A DNA stretch of 64,000 bases. Origin: Lentinula raphanica (Eukaryota; Basidiomycota; Agaricomycetes; Agaricales; Omphalotaceae). The translations under genes were made by a program, and so were the position numbers. Below, in pieces: positions 23,765 through 34,218 of this stretch. Under the pieces are notes generated by a model, which saw only the letters and a list, made by a program, of their open reading frames with translations, had not been told where the DNA came from and searched no databases. Numbering within the stretch: position 1 is the stretch's first letter; every line of letters begins with the position of its first letter. Where the stretch lies: positions 434,001-498,000 of the forward strand of contig JANVFP010000014.1 in NCBI GenBank assembly GCA_027919835.1, given 5' to 3'.

Positions 23765-24449
23765 TTGAGTAAAGAGAGAACGGCACGTCGGCAAACTTGC
23801 ACCGGCACTCGACGGCTAGCATCAGTATCTCTGAGGAACGACCACGATGAGCTCTTAAGCATCTTGCAAGCCCATGGTCAGAAGTTTCTCTCCTCCTTCA
23901 ACGGAGGTATCTCTACCAGCCGCGGGAAAGGCAATGTGCAATCTTCGATTGAAGAAGTAGAAGAAGAAGAGGACGAGGACGAGGAATGGCAAGGGATACA
24001 AACTAACTCTATATCCGAGTCGGATGAAGGTACGTTGTTGACAACTATATGCACATTCGCTCACATCGAAGACTAACTCTGGCATCCCAGACTTTGATGA
24101 AAACGACGACGATTTCACAGCGGCATCTTCCTCTACATCCAACGCCAATGTAATTGTTTTCTCTGACAAAACAGCTGCACGGTGCTCATCCTCACATCTT
24201 CTTTCCCAATGGCTATAGACAAAAAACTTAGGGAATTATCATCCGACATTGAAAAGACTGCTGGACCCTGATCTTGAGACGGCGAAACCAAAGAAACGAG
24301 TACGGGGACTGCAGATGGGTGTTGAGAGCTTCAAAGATGGCACGCTGCGACTTAGTCGTCGAGAGATTGATTCGGTCCAAGGGCATAAGGGCGGTACGAG
24401 TGGTCGTGGCAGTGGTCGGGGTGGTTGGAAAAAACGACCGCGCAAATGA
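23765..24449 (+). CDS. Basic-tailed protein of unknown function, start unclear
   Basis: The open frame begins about 10 bp from the divergent gene's ATG and has no in-frame ATG near its start, so the true first exon is not resolved. Visible parts are DHDELLSILQAHGQKFLSSF, a very acidic run, an intron near 24028-24090, DFDENDDDFTAASSST, a second intron ending CTATAG near 24219, then YHPTLKRLLDPDLE, RVRGLQMGVESFKDGTLRLS and a Gly/Arg/Lys tail ending at 24449. The FKDGTLRLS block recalls the DUF4602 (C1orf131/Faf1, 40S biogenesis) tail, but this is weak. Its 3' end is part of the 24.2/26.9 kb duplication. Confidence 0.45.
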
Positions 24450-24660
24450 CAGTTGCATGGATCTGTATATACATCGTGCATTCTGAGATACATGGAAAAG
24501 TTGTGTGTACATGATCGTTGAAATTGACTTGAATTCAAACCCCTCTTTTGATTCGTTCAAGTTTCTTGACCTCTGCCAATGCATGTGTCGTTTCGGTGAT
24601 TGTATCCACAACCAAGGAAATGGTCTGAGGATCAATGAACGTGGTTGGGCCAACCGATGA
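24181..24660. repeat. Duplicated segment, copy 1 (two gene 3' ends)
   Basis: About 470 bp nearly repeated at 26911-27385 in the same orientation. Copy 1 contains the intact 3' end of the basic-tailed gene and the 3' end of the convergent SSSCA1-like gene. Confidence 0.85.
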
Positions 24661-25794
24661 TGACAATCGACCAGATAGTGTTATCAATGTTTGCTCCAGA
24701 GTGTGCGTTGTGATGTTCAGCGCCGAAAGGGTGGATTCGTTGGCGATCTGCAAAGATATGTCAAAAAGGAACGTGTATGACAGGGACCAGAACGCACAGA
24801 TGTAGCGGGGTGAGGGATGCTTCCAATGGGCTGTGAGGATATGGTTGATAAAGTCTTTGAGCTACATGAGAACGAAAAACGATAGGTACCTCATGTAATC
24901 CGAGGGAAGGCAAGGAAACGTTGTCGCTCTCTGTTGGTAGACGAGGTTTCTAGATCAAAAGGAGTTCATTGAATGAGGCAACTGAGGTAGAGACTCTAGT
25001 ATGTTATCTCACCGTGACAGTTGAAGATAGATGAGATCCCGAGGTTTCCACTGGATGAGTTGGTATTGATGATATTTGAGCAGACGGTTGGGGTTGGGAA
25101 ACCTCCGCTTCGACAAGATCGCCTTCACCGACGTATACACGGCCGCATATCACACATTCCTTGTCGTCAAATAAGCCTCCAACAGCAGAAAAAAGATTGG
25201 ATGCGAACTCTGTTGGGATTCTTCTCATTACCCGACTTCGGAGCCCTGACAAGCGGAATTCCAAAGCAAGTCTCGTTGATACATTCCTCTCCAAGTAAAG
25301 CCCACCCTTTCAGTAGTCGATTCCCAATTTCTGCGGAAGCTCGGTCAGATTGTTCACGTCGGCGTCTGCTTTCAGGGGTTTCTGCGGGTATCACAAACGT
25401 TGGAGAGCTGGGAACGTCAGAAATTTCGGTTGCTGGAGTTGAGGAACGGGAGACAGTTGTTCGCGTGGTTGAGGATGCATTTGTCAAGCTAGATGAACTT
25501 GATGTTCGCACAACATCGACTAATTGAATTCTGTAAGAAATGGCAGTCGTTTAAATCATTGATGTTGACCTTTTTGAGCGTTTCCATCACAGTTTGCACA
25601 GAAATGCATGATTGGAACTTGATTCTTGGGTGAGCGCATCAATGGGATGTTTTTGCATCGCGGACATGGGGTATCGGTTAAAACCTTGATGATTGTTAGT
25701 ATCCCGCGAAGATACTACTGCAATTACATCGACGCACCCATCCTTTGAGCATGTATTCGCCAATGGTGTTGGATATACCGTCAACAGTTGCCAT
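24535..25794 (-). CDS. SSSCA1/ZNRD2-like protein with two zinc ribbons
   Basis: Minus-strand spliced gene from ATG 25794 (MATVDGISNTIGEYMLKGW). The first ribbon is LTDTPCPRCKNIPLMRSP followed by MHFCANCDG. A Ser/Thr-rich linker leads to a second unit, ASAEIGNRLLKGWALLGEEC, then CFGIPLVRAPKSG and ECVICGRVY. The tandem ribbon order is typical of the fungal form of the Sjogren/scleroderma autoantigen 1 family. The C-terminal exon (ALNITTHTLEQTLITLSGRL ... LAEVKKLERIKRGV) is helical and ends at 24535. The protein is of uncertain function, linked to microtubules or mitosis in animals. Exon borders are approximate. Confidence 0.75.
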
Positions 25795-25904
25795 TATTAG
25801 TGTTGAGAGTGGTGAGGCCGTCGCGGATGACTGGATTTGATTAAAAAGTTGAAGAAGCGCCCATGGGCGCCAAAAGTTCTCTCTCTTAACTGCCACGTTC
25901 TCGA

Positions 25905-26808
25905 ATGAAGCTGGGGTGGTTCCTTCCTAAATGCCTTGCTGCACTTGTGTTTATCTCTCTTGAGCACATCCAATGCTCTTTGGCTACACCTCTAAACCAC
26001 TCCAGTTGGACTACGGAAAGGAAACTAGCAGCTCGGTCTGTGCAGAGTATTCTATTTGCTTCCCCGGGGTACTCAACAACTCAATTATCAGAGAGAGGAC
26101 ACGAAAGCTGTGGTATCATGGTTTCAATAACTACATGGAACATGGTATGTGGACCATCTCTCATCAGTCAACTATCATCTCATCACGAATCATTGATTTA
26201 GCTTTCCCTCTGGACGAGGTAACTGCCTCCCTCAGGTTCCAACACTACCTTGATCTCAATAACTTTCAGTTAACTCCTCTCAGCTGCTCTGGCAAAGGTC
26301 CAGACTGGGCAGACCCGTGCGTGCATCTTGCGCCCATCACGAATCAATCCTCAATCCGTTCATTAGCACAAACACCGGTGCCAACGATGTCGCGGGGAAT
26401 TTCAGTCTGACCCTCGTCGACGTGCTCGATACGTTCGTTGTTCTTGACGATCGTAGAGGGTTCGAATTTGCAGTCAGAGATGTCATACAGTGGGTATCTT
26501 TCGACGTGAATACGAAGCCTCAAGCCTTTGAGACTACTATCCGTGTACTTGGAGGTTTACTTTCCGGACACATCTTTGCCAGCCAGCCTGGCCCTTTTCA
26601 TCTGACATGGTATACGGGGAAATTGCTCGATCTGGCGTACGATCTAGGAAAGAGATTACTTCCAACGTTCTCTACTCCCACTGGAATTCCACTAGCCCGT
26701 GTTCGTCTTTGAGTGCTTGCCCAGAATCGCTTCCACGTATCCTTATTCTTATTGCTTCTCAGATCAACCTCAGACATGGACTTGTACGAGGAGAAACGGT
26801 CGAAACAT
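25905..26808 (+). pseudogene. EDEM-type GH47 protein, 5' fragment
   Basis: Begins MKLGWFLPKCLAALVFISLE, a signal peptide, then WTTERKLAARS. Short introns separate RERTRKLWYHGFNNYMEH, AFPLDE, LTPLSCSGKGPDWADP and a long exon with NDVAGNFSLTLVDVLDTFVV, PQAFETTIRVLGGLLSGH and GPFHLTWYTGKLLDLAYDLG. The last recognisable exon reads INLRHGLVRGETVET. EDEM/Htm1 proteins trim mannose from misfolded glycoproteins in the ER and mark them for degradation. Normally several hundred residues follow, including the rest of the GH47 barrel. Here the gene stops about 100 bp before the duplicated segment at 26911. The visible part looks undamaged, so the truncation may be recent. Confidence 0.82.
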
Positions 26809-26910
26809 GTAGGTTTTCTCTTTTGCACTTCTTGTTTTTAGAGGGCTTGGTCCAAAAACAAAAAGAGGGGAAGGCTGCTCAATTAGAGGAGGTCCGTCCA
26901 TGTCTCTAGG

Positions 26911-27385
26911 CTGGTGCTCATCTTCACATCTTCTTTCCCAATGGCTATAGACAAAAAACCTAGGAAATTATCATCCGGCGTTGAAAAGACTGCTGGACCC
27001 TGATTATGAGACGGCGAAACCGAAAAAACGCATACGGGGACTGCAGATGGGTGTTGGGAGCTTCAAAGATGGCACTTTGCGACTCAGTCGTCGAGAGATC
27101 GATTCGGTCCAGACGCATAAGGGCGGTACGAGTGGTCGTGGCAGTGGGAGGGGTGGTTGGAAAAAATGACCGCGCAAATGACAGTTGCATAGCTCTGTAT
27201 ATACATCGTGCATTCTGATATACATGGAAAACTCATGTGTACATGATCGTTGAAATTGACTTGAATTCAAACCCCTCTTTCGATTCGTTCAAGTTTCTTG
27301 ACCTCTGCCAATGCATGTGTCGTTTTGGTGATTGTATCCATGACCGAAATAGTCTGAGGATTAAAGAAGCCGGTTGGGCTGATTA
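26911..27385. repeat. Duplicated segment, copy 2 (truncated)
   Basis: Second copy of 24181-24660. Scattered point changes are visible. In copy 2 the basic-tailed reading frame ends early (TGA right after GRGGWKK). The copy sits exactly between the cut ends of EDEM and NOT1. Confidence 0.85.
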
Positions 27386-28453
27386 CAATGCTACGGTACA
27401 ATACATCGGGACTGAGGAATTCACATCTATGTCAATGCAGCAGAACTCGCTCTGAGAGGAGGAAGGACTCGACTGCCTCGCTTTCCTTTTCGTTGCAGTC
27501 GTACATCTGCTTGTAGAGGCCATCTACTTCTGCTCCAAGTTCGGGAGAGTAGGTTCGATATCCATATTAGGCAACATACTCATCAACCGAGGATGGACTT
27601 GAAAGCAATGGTTTTTGACATCCCACCAAAACTGCTTGTCCTCGTCTGCCATTTGGCTTTGACTGCAACATGTGAGCATCGGGAAGGGCATTCTCAAATC
27701 CATGACATACCTATTCCGTAGCATCCTGAGTATGATGGTGATCGTGTTAGGATTGAGAGTCATCGTTCTGGAGTCGGGTTGGGGATCCGCAATTCGGATC
27801 GTTTCTTCATTCTGCATCTTGTCCTCCAAATACATCAACACAGAATGCAAAAATTCGGCGCCATGATTGGTAACGTTGTCCGTCAACCACTTGTCCAAGT
27901 TCAGGTATTCTCTCCGAGACGCTAATGCCGCAACGTCTAACGCAAAGCTTAACGGACGAAGTTCTAAGAGAGCCTCTAGGATCTGAGAGAAGAGACAATG
28001 AAAGATAGAAAGACGGGAGAGGAACTTGACGCACTTTGAGATCCTGTGCTACATCTAGGATACAAGTTATATTGAGAGGGTTCTCTTCGTAGAAGTCGCG
28101 AAAAGCATCTGTAAGATATGTTGGTTGTATTTGCCAAATTCGCATGAAAACAAGTTGATGGTTAGGGTGTCCTGCAAGAAACATGGTGAGTAATTTGCGA
28201 GAGTATTCGAGGCGAGTTTCATTCCAGGGAGCGTCCTATACATAGCTGTAAGCCATTGACAGAACCGTGAATGTCTTGTCATTTTGCTCACCGAGACTTG
28301 TAAGAGGCCCATATGCACAAGCTCAGCACTGATTTTGATGGCTTTGTCTAATATCTCGCAAACGACGCCTCGAATCTCTGTCGATTCTGAATCTGCTATC
28401 TTCACCAAAACCTCAAATAAATCAAGGGAATTCCAAGTGTGACCCTGAACATT

Positions 28454-28460
28454 AGCTGCG
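28454..28460. repeat. Target-site duplication of foldback element, left
   Basis: AGCTGCG, repeated at 31215-31221. Removing the element plus one copy restores the NOT1 frame SLAANVQG exactly. Confidence 0.85.
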
Positions 28461-31214
28461 CAGCTGATACTGTAAAGCTTTTGTAAAAAGACCTGATGAG
28501 TTATCCAGGAACATTTGAAAATAGTTGTGACGACATAGAGGGGGCTCCGGAAATGGCTCCAGGGGGTGGGCATGCCTGTCACCACCTGTCACATCTGACC
28601 TATATTTACTATTTTGGGTAATTAATAATTACCCAGATATTAAATAAGCGGTACATTTGTAAAAAATCCTGATAAACTATAAAAATTCAAAAAAAACCAA
28701 AAAAACCTAATTAGGTCAAATCGGAGTATGTAAACAAAATAGCCTTATATGGTAAAAAATGCTGTAGGATCTATCTAGGTGCTAAAAATAGCCAAAAAAT
28801 CACTAAAAATTCTAAAAATATGTAGGAATGGTATATAGCCTATTGCAGATCCAGGTAACCAAAAAATTACCAAAAAGGGAAATTTTTGATGATGATGTTA
28901 TCCTGTAGCAAAAAATCTGAAAAAAATCCTAAAAATAGTCAAAAAATTCAGGGGTGCCTTGTTGGCCCTGAAAATGCAAAATTAAAAAAAATACGCAACA
29001 AGTGTAAAAATTTTTGTCACTCCAAATGATACCAAATCCACTATATAGTCAGTATATATAATGTATATGCTATATTTAGCATCCTAGTACCCTCATTGGG
29101 CTAAAAATAGAACTTGATCTCATCTGGTAGCAAAAAGTCTGAAAAAATCATAAAAAATACTCAAAAATACTTATATGTATCATACTTAACACAGTTGGCA
29201 ATTATACTTAATACACTTAACAGTCAAAAAGTCGGAACAATGTTACTTGATATACATAACACACTCATTGTTATACTACAACACACTTATAACAACGAGT
29301 TTTGGGCGCTTATGGGCGCTTATTTGGTATTTTTGAGTCAAAATTCATTAATAGCACACTCAATAATTTTTGTGTGGGGTTTATACTGTGTAAGGATGTT
29401 GTTTATATCATACTACACTTGGTACAATTGGGAGAACTCAAGATTACAGCCTGTGGGGCTGGCTATATTGTGATCTTTTGAAATATAACAGTGTTTTATG
29501 TAAATGTCAATGCATATGTCCATGTAATGCAAGTATACTGATGGTGGTTCATGAGGGAATCTCTCCTACAGTCTACTGGTAGTGTCTGTACATGATTCAG
29601 ATAGCTATCATAAAGGTTGGACACTGTGATACACATGTACATGTTTCATGTACACCATAGATGTCTACACTTACATGTAACAATAGATGTCATATTCAAT
29701 GACCCCCATTACAGATCTCTTGACTGTATCACATAGATTTAGCATAGAATAGGTTGTAGGATGACTCTTTTCATGACCCAGCAGCAGTTTGACTTCATAA
29801 CATGGGTGTATGCACTGTCATTTACATAAAACAGTGTTATATCACAAAAAATCATAGTATAGCTAGCCCCACAGGTTGTATTTTCGAGTTCTCCGAATTA
29901 TATCTAGAGGAATATGATATAGACAACATCTTGACACAATATAGAGCCCACACAAACATTATTGAGTGTGCTATTAATGAATTTCGACTCAAAAACACCA
30001 AATAAGCGCCCATAAGCGCCCAAAACTCGTTGTTATGAGTGTGTTATAGTATAACAATGAGTGTGTTATGTATATCAAGTAACATTGTTCCGACTTTTTG
30101 ACTGTTAGGTGTGTTAAGTATAGTGACTGATAACACTGGTTTGAGTATTTTCATTGCCAACTGTGTTAAGTATGATACATATAAGTACTGTTCCGAGTTT
30201 CAGTGTGTTAAATGTGATGAGTACTAAGTATACTGAATATATTGAGTGATATAAATTGTTCTGAGTTTTTAAGGGTACTAGGTGTGCTCAAAATACCATG
30301 TACATTACATTTACTCAATGTTGTCAGTTTGGTAGGATTCTTGAGTGATATAAGTGATTGAGGGTACTAGGGATGCTATAAATAGTATATACATGATATA
30401 TACTGACTATATAGTAAATTTGATAAGATTTGAAGTGATGTTGGTTTTCAATTGTGTCGTATAAATTTTTTTATTTTGCATTTTCAGGGCCAATGAGGCA
30501 CCCCTGAATTTTTGAGTATTTTTTATGATTTTTGCAGATTTTTTGCTACCAGATGAGATCAAGTTCTATTTTTAGCCCAATGAGGGTACTAGGATGCTAA
30601 ATATAGCATATACATTATATATACTGACTATATAGTGGATTTGGTATCATTTGGAGTGACAAAAATTTTTACACTTGTCGCGTATTTTTTTTAATTTTGC
30701 ATTTTCAGGGCCAACAAGGCACCCCTGAATTTTTTGACTATTTTTAGGATTTTTTTCAGATTTTTTGCTACAGGATGACATCATCATCAAAAATTTCCTT
30801 TTTTGGTAATTTTTGGTTACCTGGATCTGCAATAGGCTATATACCATTCCTACATATTTTTAGAATTTTTAGTGATTTTTTGGCTATTTTTAGCACCTAA
30901 ATAGATCCTACAGCATTTTTTACCATATAAGGCTATTTTGTTCACATACTCCGATTTGACCTAATTAGGTTTTTTTGGTTTTTTTTGAATTTTTATAGTT
31001 TATCAGGATTTTTTACAAATGTACCGCTTATTTAATATCTGGATAATTATTAATTACTCAAAACAGTAAATATAGGTCAGATGTGACAGGTGGTGACAGG
31101 CATGCCCACCCCCCGGAGCCATTTCCGGAGCCCCCTCTATGTCATCACAACTATTTTCAAATGTTCCTGGATAACTCATCAGGTCTTTTTACAAAAGCTT
31201 CACAGTATCCTGTG
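28461..31214. mobile_element. 2.75 kb AT-rich foldback (giant inverted-repeat) transposon
   Basis: Almost the whole element is one inverted repeat. The left arm (28461 to about 29520) and right arm (about 29800-31214) are reverse complements, with a central spacer of about 280 bp. The tips are CAGCTGATACTGTAAAGC (left) and, on the other strand, CACAGGATACTGTGAAGC (right). The right arm has about 310 extra bp (roughly 30195-30505) that partly repeat a neighbouring block. It is flanked by the 7 bp duplication AGCTGCG. No transposase frame is visible, so it is non-autonomous. The superfamily is not clear; 7 bp is not the usual hAT (8) or Mutator (9) size. Confidence 0.85.
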
Positions 31215-31221
31215 AGCTGCG
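31215..31221. repeat. Target-site duplication of foldback element, right
   Basis: AGCTGCG, matching 28454-28460. Confidence 0.85.
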
Positions 31222-32826
31222 AGGGATTTGATAGTGGGACTGGCAACTGCAACATCCTCGACTGTTACAACGCGGCGGCCAGGAAGCTGGACCAAGTTGA
31301 ACGTGTCACCTGGAAGGGATAGCAGTGCATCAAGAAGGCGAAGTTGGTACAGGGCGTTAGACCAGATAGTCCAAAAGCCGGTTACAGGGTGGGGATTGGC
31401 GTCACGAGAGCAACCGAGAAGGATGGCAATGAGGAGTTTGAGAGTTGGCGTGTCAACACCGTGTCGGTCGGGAACATCGAAAGATTTGATCACGGTTGCC
31501 CAATTGAGGTTGGCATTGGGAAAACTGTTTAAGGCTCGAACTAGAGCTGCCATATCACATATGACCTCTCCTTCAGTAGCCTTCCGGCTCAAGTTCGACA
31601 CGACGTCAACGACCCGTTCGTCTTGCGGAGGAGAAACATCGGTGATGCCAAAACGCGCCAAGAGTGCACGAACGGCATCAGGGTCAGCTGTGATGTCGGG
31701 GCCAAGCTGCACGAGAGCCTGAACGAGTGTTGTACCGGGTGGTAAGCTGTCAAAACTTTGAGGTTGGGATTGATGTAACGCTTGAGATGATGAACACTCA
31801 CCTCAAACTAGGCAGAATACGTTGGAGCATGGGGGCAACAGTATTTTTGCCATATTTGGTCTGTGCTGCCACGATAAGTGCTTGTCGTTGTGAGGCGTTC
31901 AGAACGGGAGAATCTACAGGAGGATCGGAGAGCAGACTTCCCAGTAATTTGCTAACCTGATTTGGTGACAAGTCTGCAAGGTCGAAGGACGGAGTATGAT
32001 ACAGGCTGAGGACTGCATTTTTGAACGCCTGCTTCACGACTGTTTGTGCTTGTGCACTGAATTCTTTCCTGACTGGGGAAGAAACGATTGGAGTCGCGAG
32101 GATCAGTCGTTCGAGAGGTCGTAAGCCCATGCGATCAACGAATCGAATAAAGTCAAAGTTCCTAAAGACTTCTCCTTCACCTCTATCAACACCGTCCCGA
32201 AAGCGTTCAGCAAGATATGGGTCTCGAGCTAATCTCTGGATTTCTTGTAAGAGCAGCCGAAAACTGAGTGAGTTCGAGGCGTCGAAGGTCGTGGAATTAT
32301 TGTTGCAAGACAAACGCGCGTGAGAGTGCACAATCAAGCGCCTGATGAAGTGCAGATAGGTATCTATACCATGTTGCTCCGAAAGCTGCAGAACGTTATG
32401 AGTTCCTGTTAGGTGTAGTTAATTGTAAAGACGCACCGATCGAATTTCCAGTTGATTCTGTTCATGATTGTCCTCTGTTAAGGTTGACAGCAAGAGCACT
32501 ATCTGGGCTTTGACGATAGTATGCCCAAACGAGTTCTCCATATGCGAGCTGGTCCTCGACGGTGTGATCGAGTGCCAGACTGCAGCGTTCCCGAGTTCTG
32601 TTGCCATTTTTGAGGGTGAAATTGTTGATGGATAGCGGAAGGTTGTGAGGTGAAAAAGGATGGGTGGTAACTTGGAGGCGACGCGGCGCTTTTGAGGCTA
32701 CGGAGCCACTCCGGCTGACAGGAAGGAAGACGAGACAAGCTTAGCTATGACTCCAGCAGGAAATTAATTGTCGGAGCTCAAAATCGGTTGCTTCGGCAAA
32801 CTGCCGCCTCGGCTCAAGCACGACAA

Positions 32827-32868
32827 TGACTCATAGCGCGACAATGACTCAAGCGCGACAATGACTCA
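32827..32868. promoter_or_regulatory. Three tandem TGACTCA (bZIP) sites
   Basis: TGACTCA occurs at 32827-32833, 32845-32851 and 32862-32868 inside a 17-18 bp tandem repeat of the form GCGCGACAATGACTCA. TGACTCA is the Gcn4/AP-1-type bZIP site. The array lies in the 334 bp divergent promoter between NOT1 (start 32607) and RFA1 (start 32942). Confidence 0.65.
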
Positions 32869-33189
32869 TTGTCACCCTGTGACATATAAACGAAACGGCG
32901 AACGCGCTTGGTCAACAAATACTTTTTTACTCCCAACCACAATGAGCTTCCAACTTGACACGGGCATCTGCCAACGAATTAGCAGCGCTACCTTCAATGA
33001 AGATGAACTTTTAGATCGTTCCATTATGCTTCAAGTGCTCTCCTTGAACAAAGTTGGTAGACATCAAGATAATACGAATCTTCACTCTGATCGTTACCGT
33101 ATCGTTTTGTCGGACGGCGCGCATTTTCTACAAGCCGTATTAGGGACTCACCTCAATAATATGGTAGTAGAAGAAAACCTCAGGAAAAA

Positions 33190-33314
33190 CACTCTACATC
33201 AGGAAAACATCCCTGACCTAGGCTCCCTAGAGATACCCCCCCAAAACCTAGGCACTCTTAGGGCACCTAAAGAAAATTTTGATCTCTACTAGGCAATGAG
33301 GCAGTAGAATTCTG
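33190..33314. repeat. Direct repeat at left edge of the RFA1 inversion
   Basis: Shares CTACATCAGGAAAA, CCTAGGCTCC, AGAGATACCCCC, CCTAGGC and CTCT.CTAGGCA in the same order and orientation with 34089-34218. Possibly a MITE remnant. Confidence 0.65.
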
Positions 33315-34087
33315 TACGATTAGATGTACGTACCACAATTAGAGTCCTTGGGCAAATCATGCAACTCCTGCAAAGTTACGAAGTTATACTTGATCGTAGG
33401 TAGACTTGATGCTTCCTCACACTGGAGTGGATATACTCAGATAAGGACGTGCTGCGCATAGACAAATCATACCTCTTCAATCTCGGTTTTAGCCTCTAGA
33501 GTGATCTCGAAGTCATTCTGGACCTTGGAGTATTTTTGTTCGCGAGGTTGACCTTCCCTTTGGAGACGTAGTAGACCTTCCCTTCCTTCAATTTGGGGTA
33601 AAGGTCGTCGGCGATAGCGTTGAACGCGGTGGCTCTGATTTCACCCGTTTCATCCTTGAAAGTCACATTGAATACCTTGCCTTCCCCACGCACATTCGAG
33701 AATGATTTGAGTTCTGTCTTCTGAATGATCCTTGCTTTGATCGTCCAATTGTTCTGATAAGGACCAAGACTCTCAATAGGATGCCAGTTGTTCCTCTGGG
33801 GGAGATGACAGACAGAAAGTGCTGGAACCTCGCTGCTGGAAGTGGATTGAGCAGTAGGCTGCCGAAGAGGGTTTTCGACCGCAGGAGTCGGAGCTTCCGG
33901 ATTCGCAATTGTTTCTATAGGAACCGGTTCTCCAATCCTCCCATCCTCTTGTCCAAGGATTCGTAAGGCCATAATGATCATTATACTGTATGTCAGTTTA
34001 AGTGACTTAACCACGACTGAAAACTGAGATAACGCGTTGCTAACCGTCTTTCTCGCACATAACCAAAAGACAGCCTCTCTATGCAAA
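33315..34087 (-). other. RFA1: Inverted RFA1 segment (DBD-A exons)
   Basis: About 0.77 kb holding RFA1 exons in reverse orientation, with their splice sites intact on the minus strand (e.g. a TCCAG acceptor before the EASSLPTIKYNFVTLQ exon and a GTACGT donor after DLPKDSNC). Both breakpoints fall in introns. Confidence 0.85.
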
Positions 34088-34088
34088 C

Positions 34089-34218
34089 TACATCAGGAAA
34101 ATCACTCCCATCTCTAGGCTCCCCAGAGATACCCCCAAATCCTAGGCTCTCTTAAAGTACTCTGAGACATTATATTTCTCTGAGGGTCTCTAGGCAGCTT
34201 TAGATTTCTCTGATATCA
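34089..34218. repeat. Direct repeat at right edge of the RFA1 inversion
   Basis: Counterpart of 33190-33314. It contains the small palindrome ATCTCT...AGAGAT. Confidence 0.65.

Larger units (their letters stand above)
27460..32607 (-). pseudogene. NOT1: CCR4-NOT scaffold NOT1, N-terminal fragment split by a foldback element
   Basis: Minus strand from ATG 32607 (MATELGNAAVWHSITP, KAQIVLLLSTLTEDN). Long exons follow: EIQRLARDPYLAERFRDG, FVDRMGLRPLERLILATP, DAVRALLARFGITDVSPPQD and LPGRRVVTVEDVAVASPTIK. At SLAA the frame is cut at 31222 by a 2.75 kb insertion and resumes at 28453 with NVQGHTWNSLDLFEVLVKI. More exons follow (HPNHQLVFMRIWQIQPTYLT, HPRLMSMLPN, EVDGLYKQMYD). NOT1 is the roughly 2,000-residue scaffold of the deadenylase complex, and only its N-terminal third is here. 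It ends at about 27460 next to the duplicated segment. NOT1 is essential in yeasts, so another copy is expected elsewhere. Confidence 0.85.

Noticed and set aside
28461..31214. Foldback region as a large NOT1 intron
   Set aside because: No GT-AG borders at the exon ends; instead a 7 bp direct duplication and inverted tips mark a transposon.
33496..34086. Independent minus-strand gene inside RFA1
   Set aside because: Its exons are exactly the missing RPA70 middle part, with matching introns, so it is an inverted segment.
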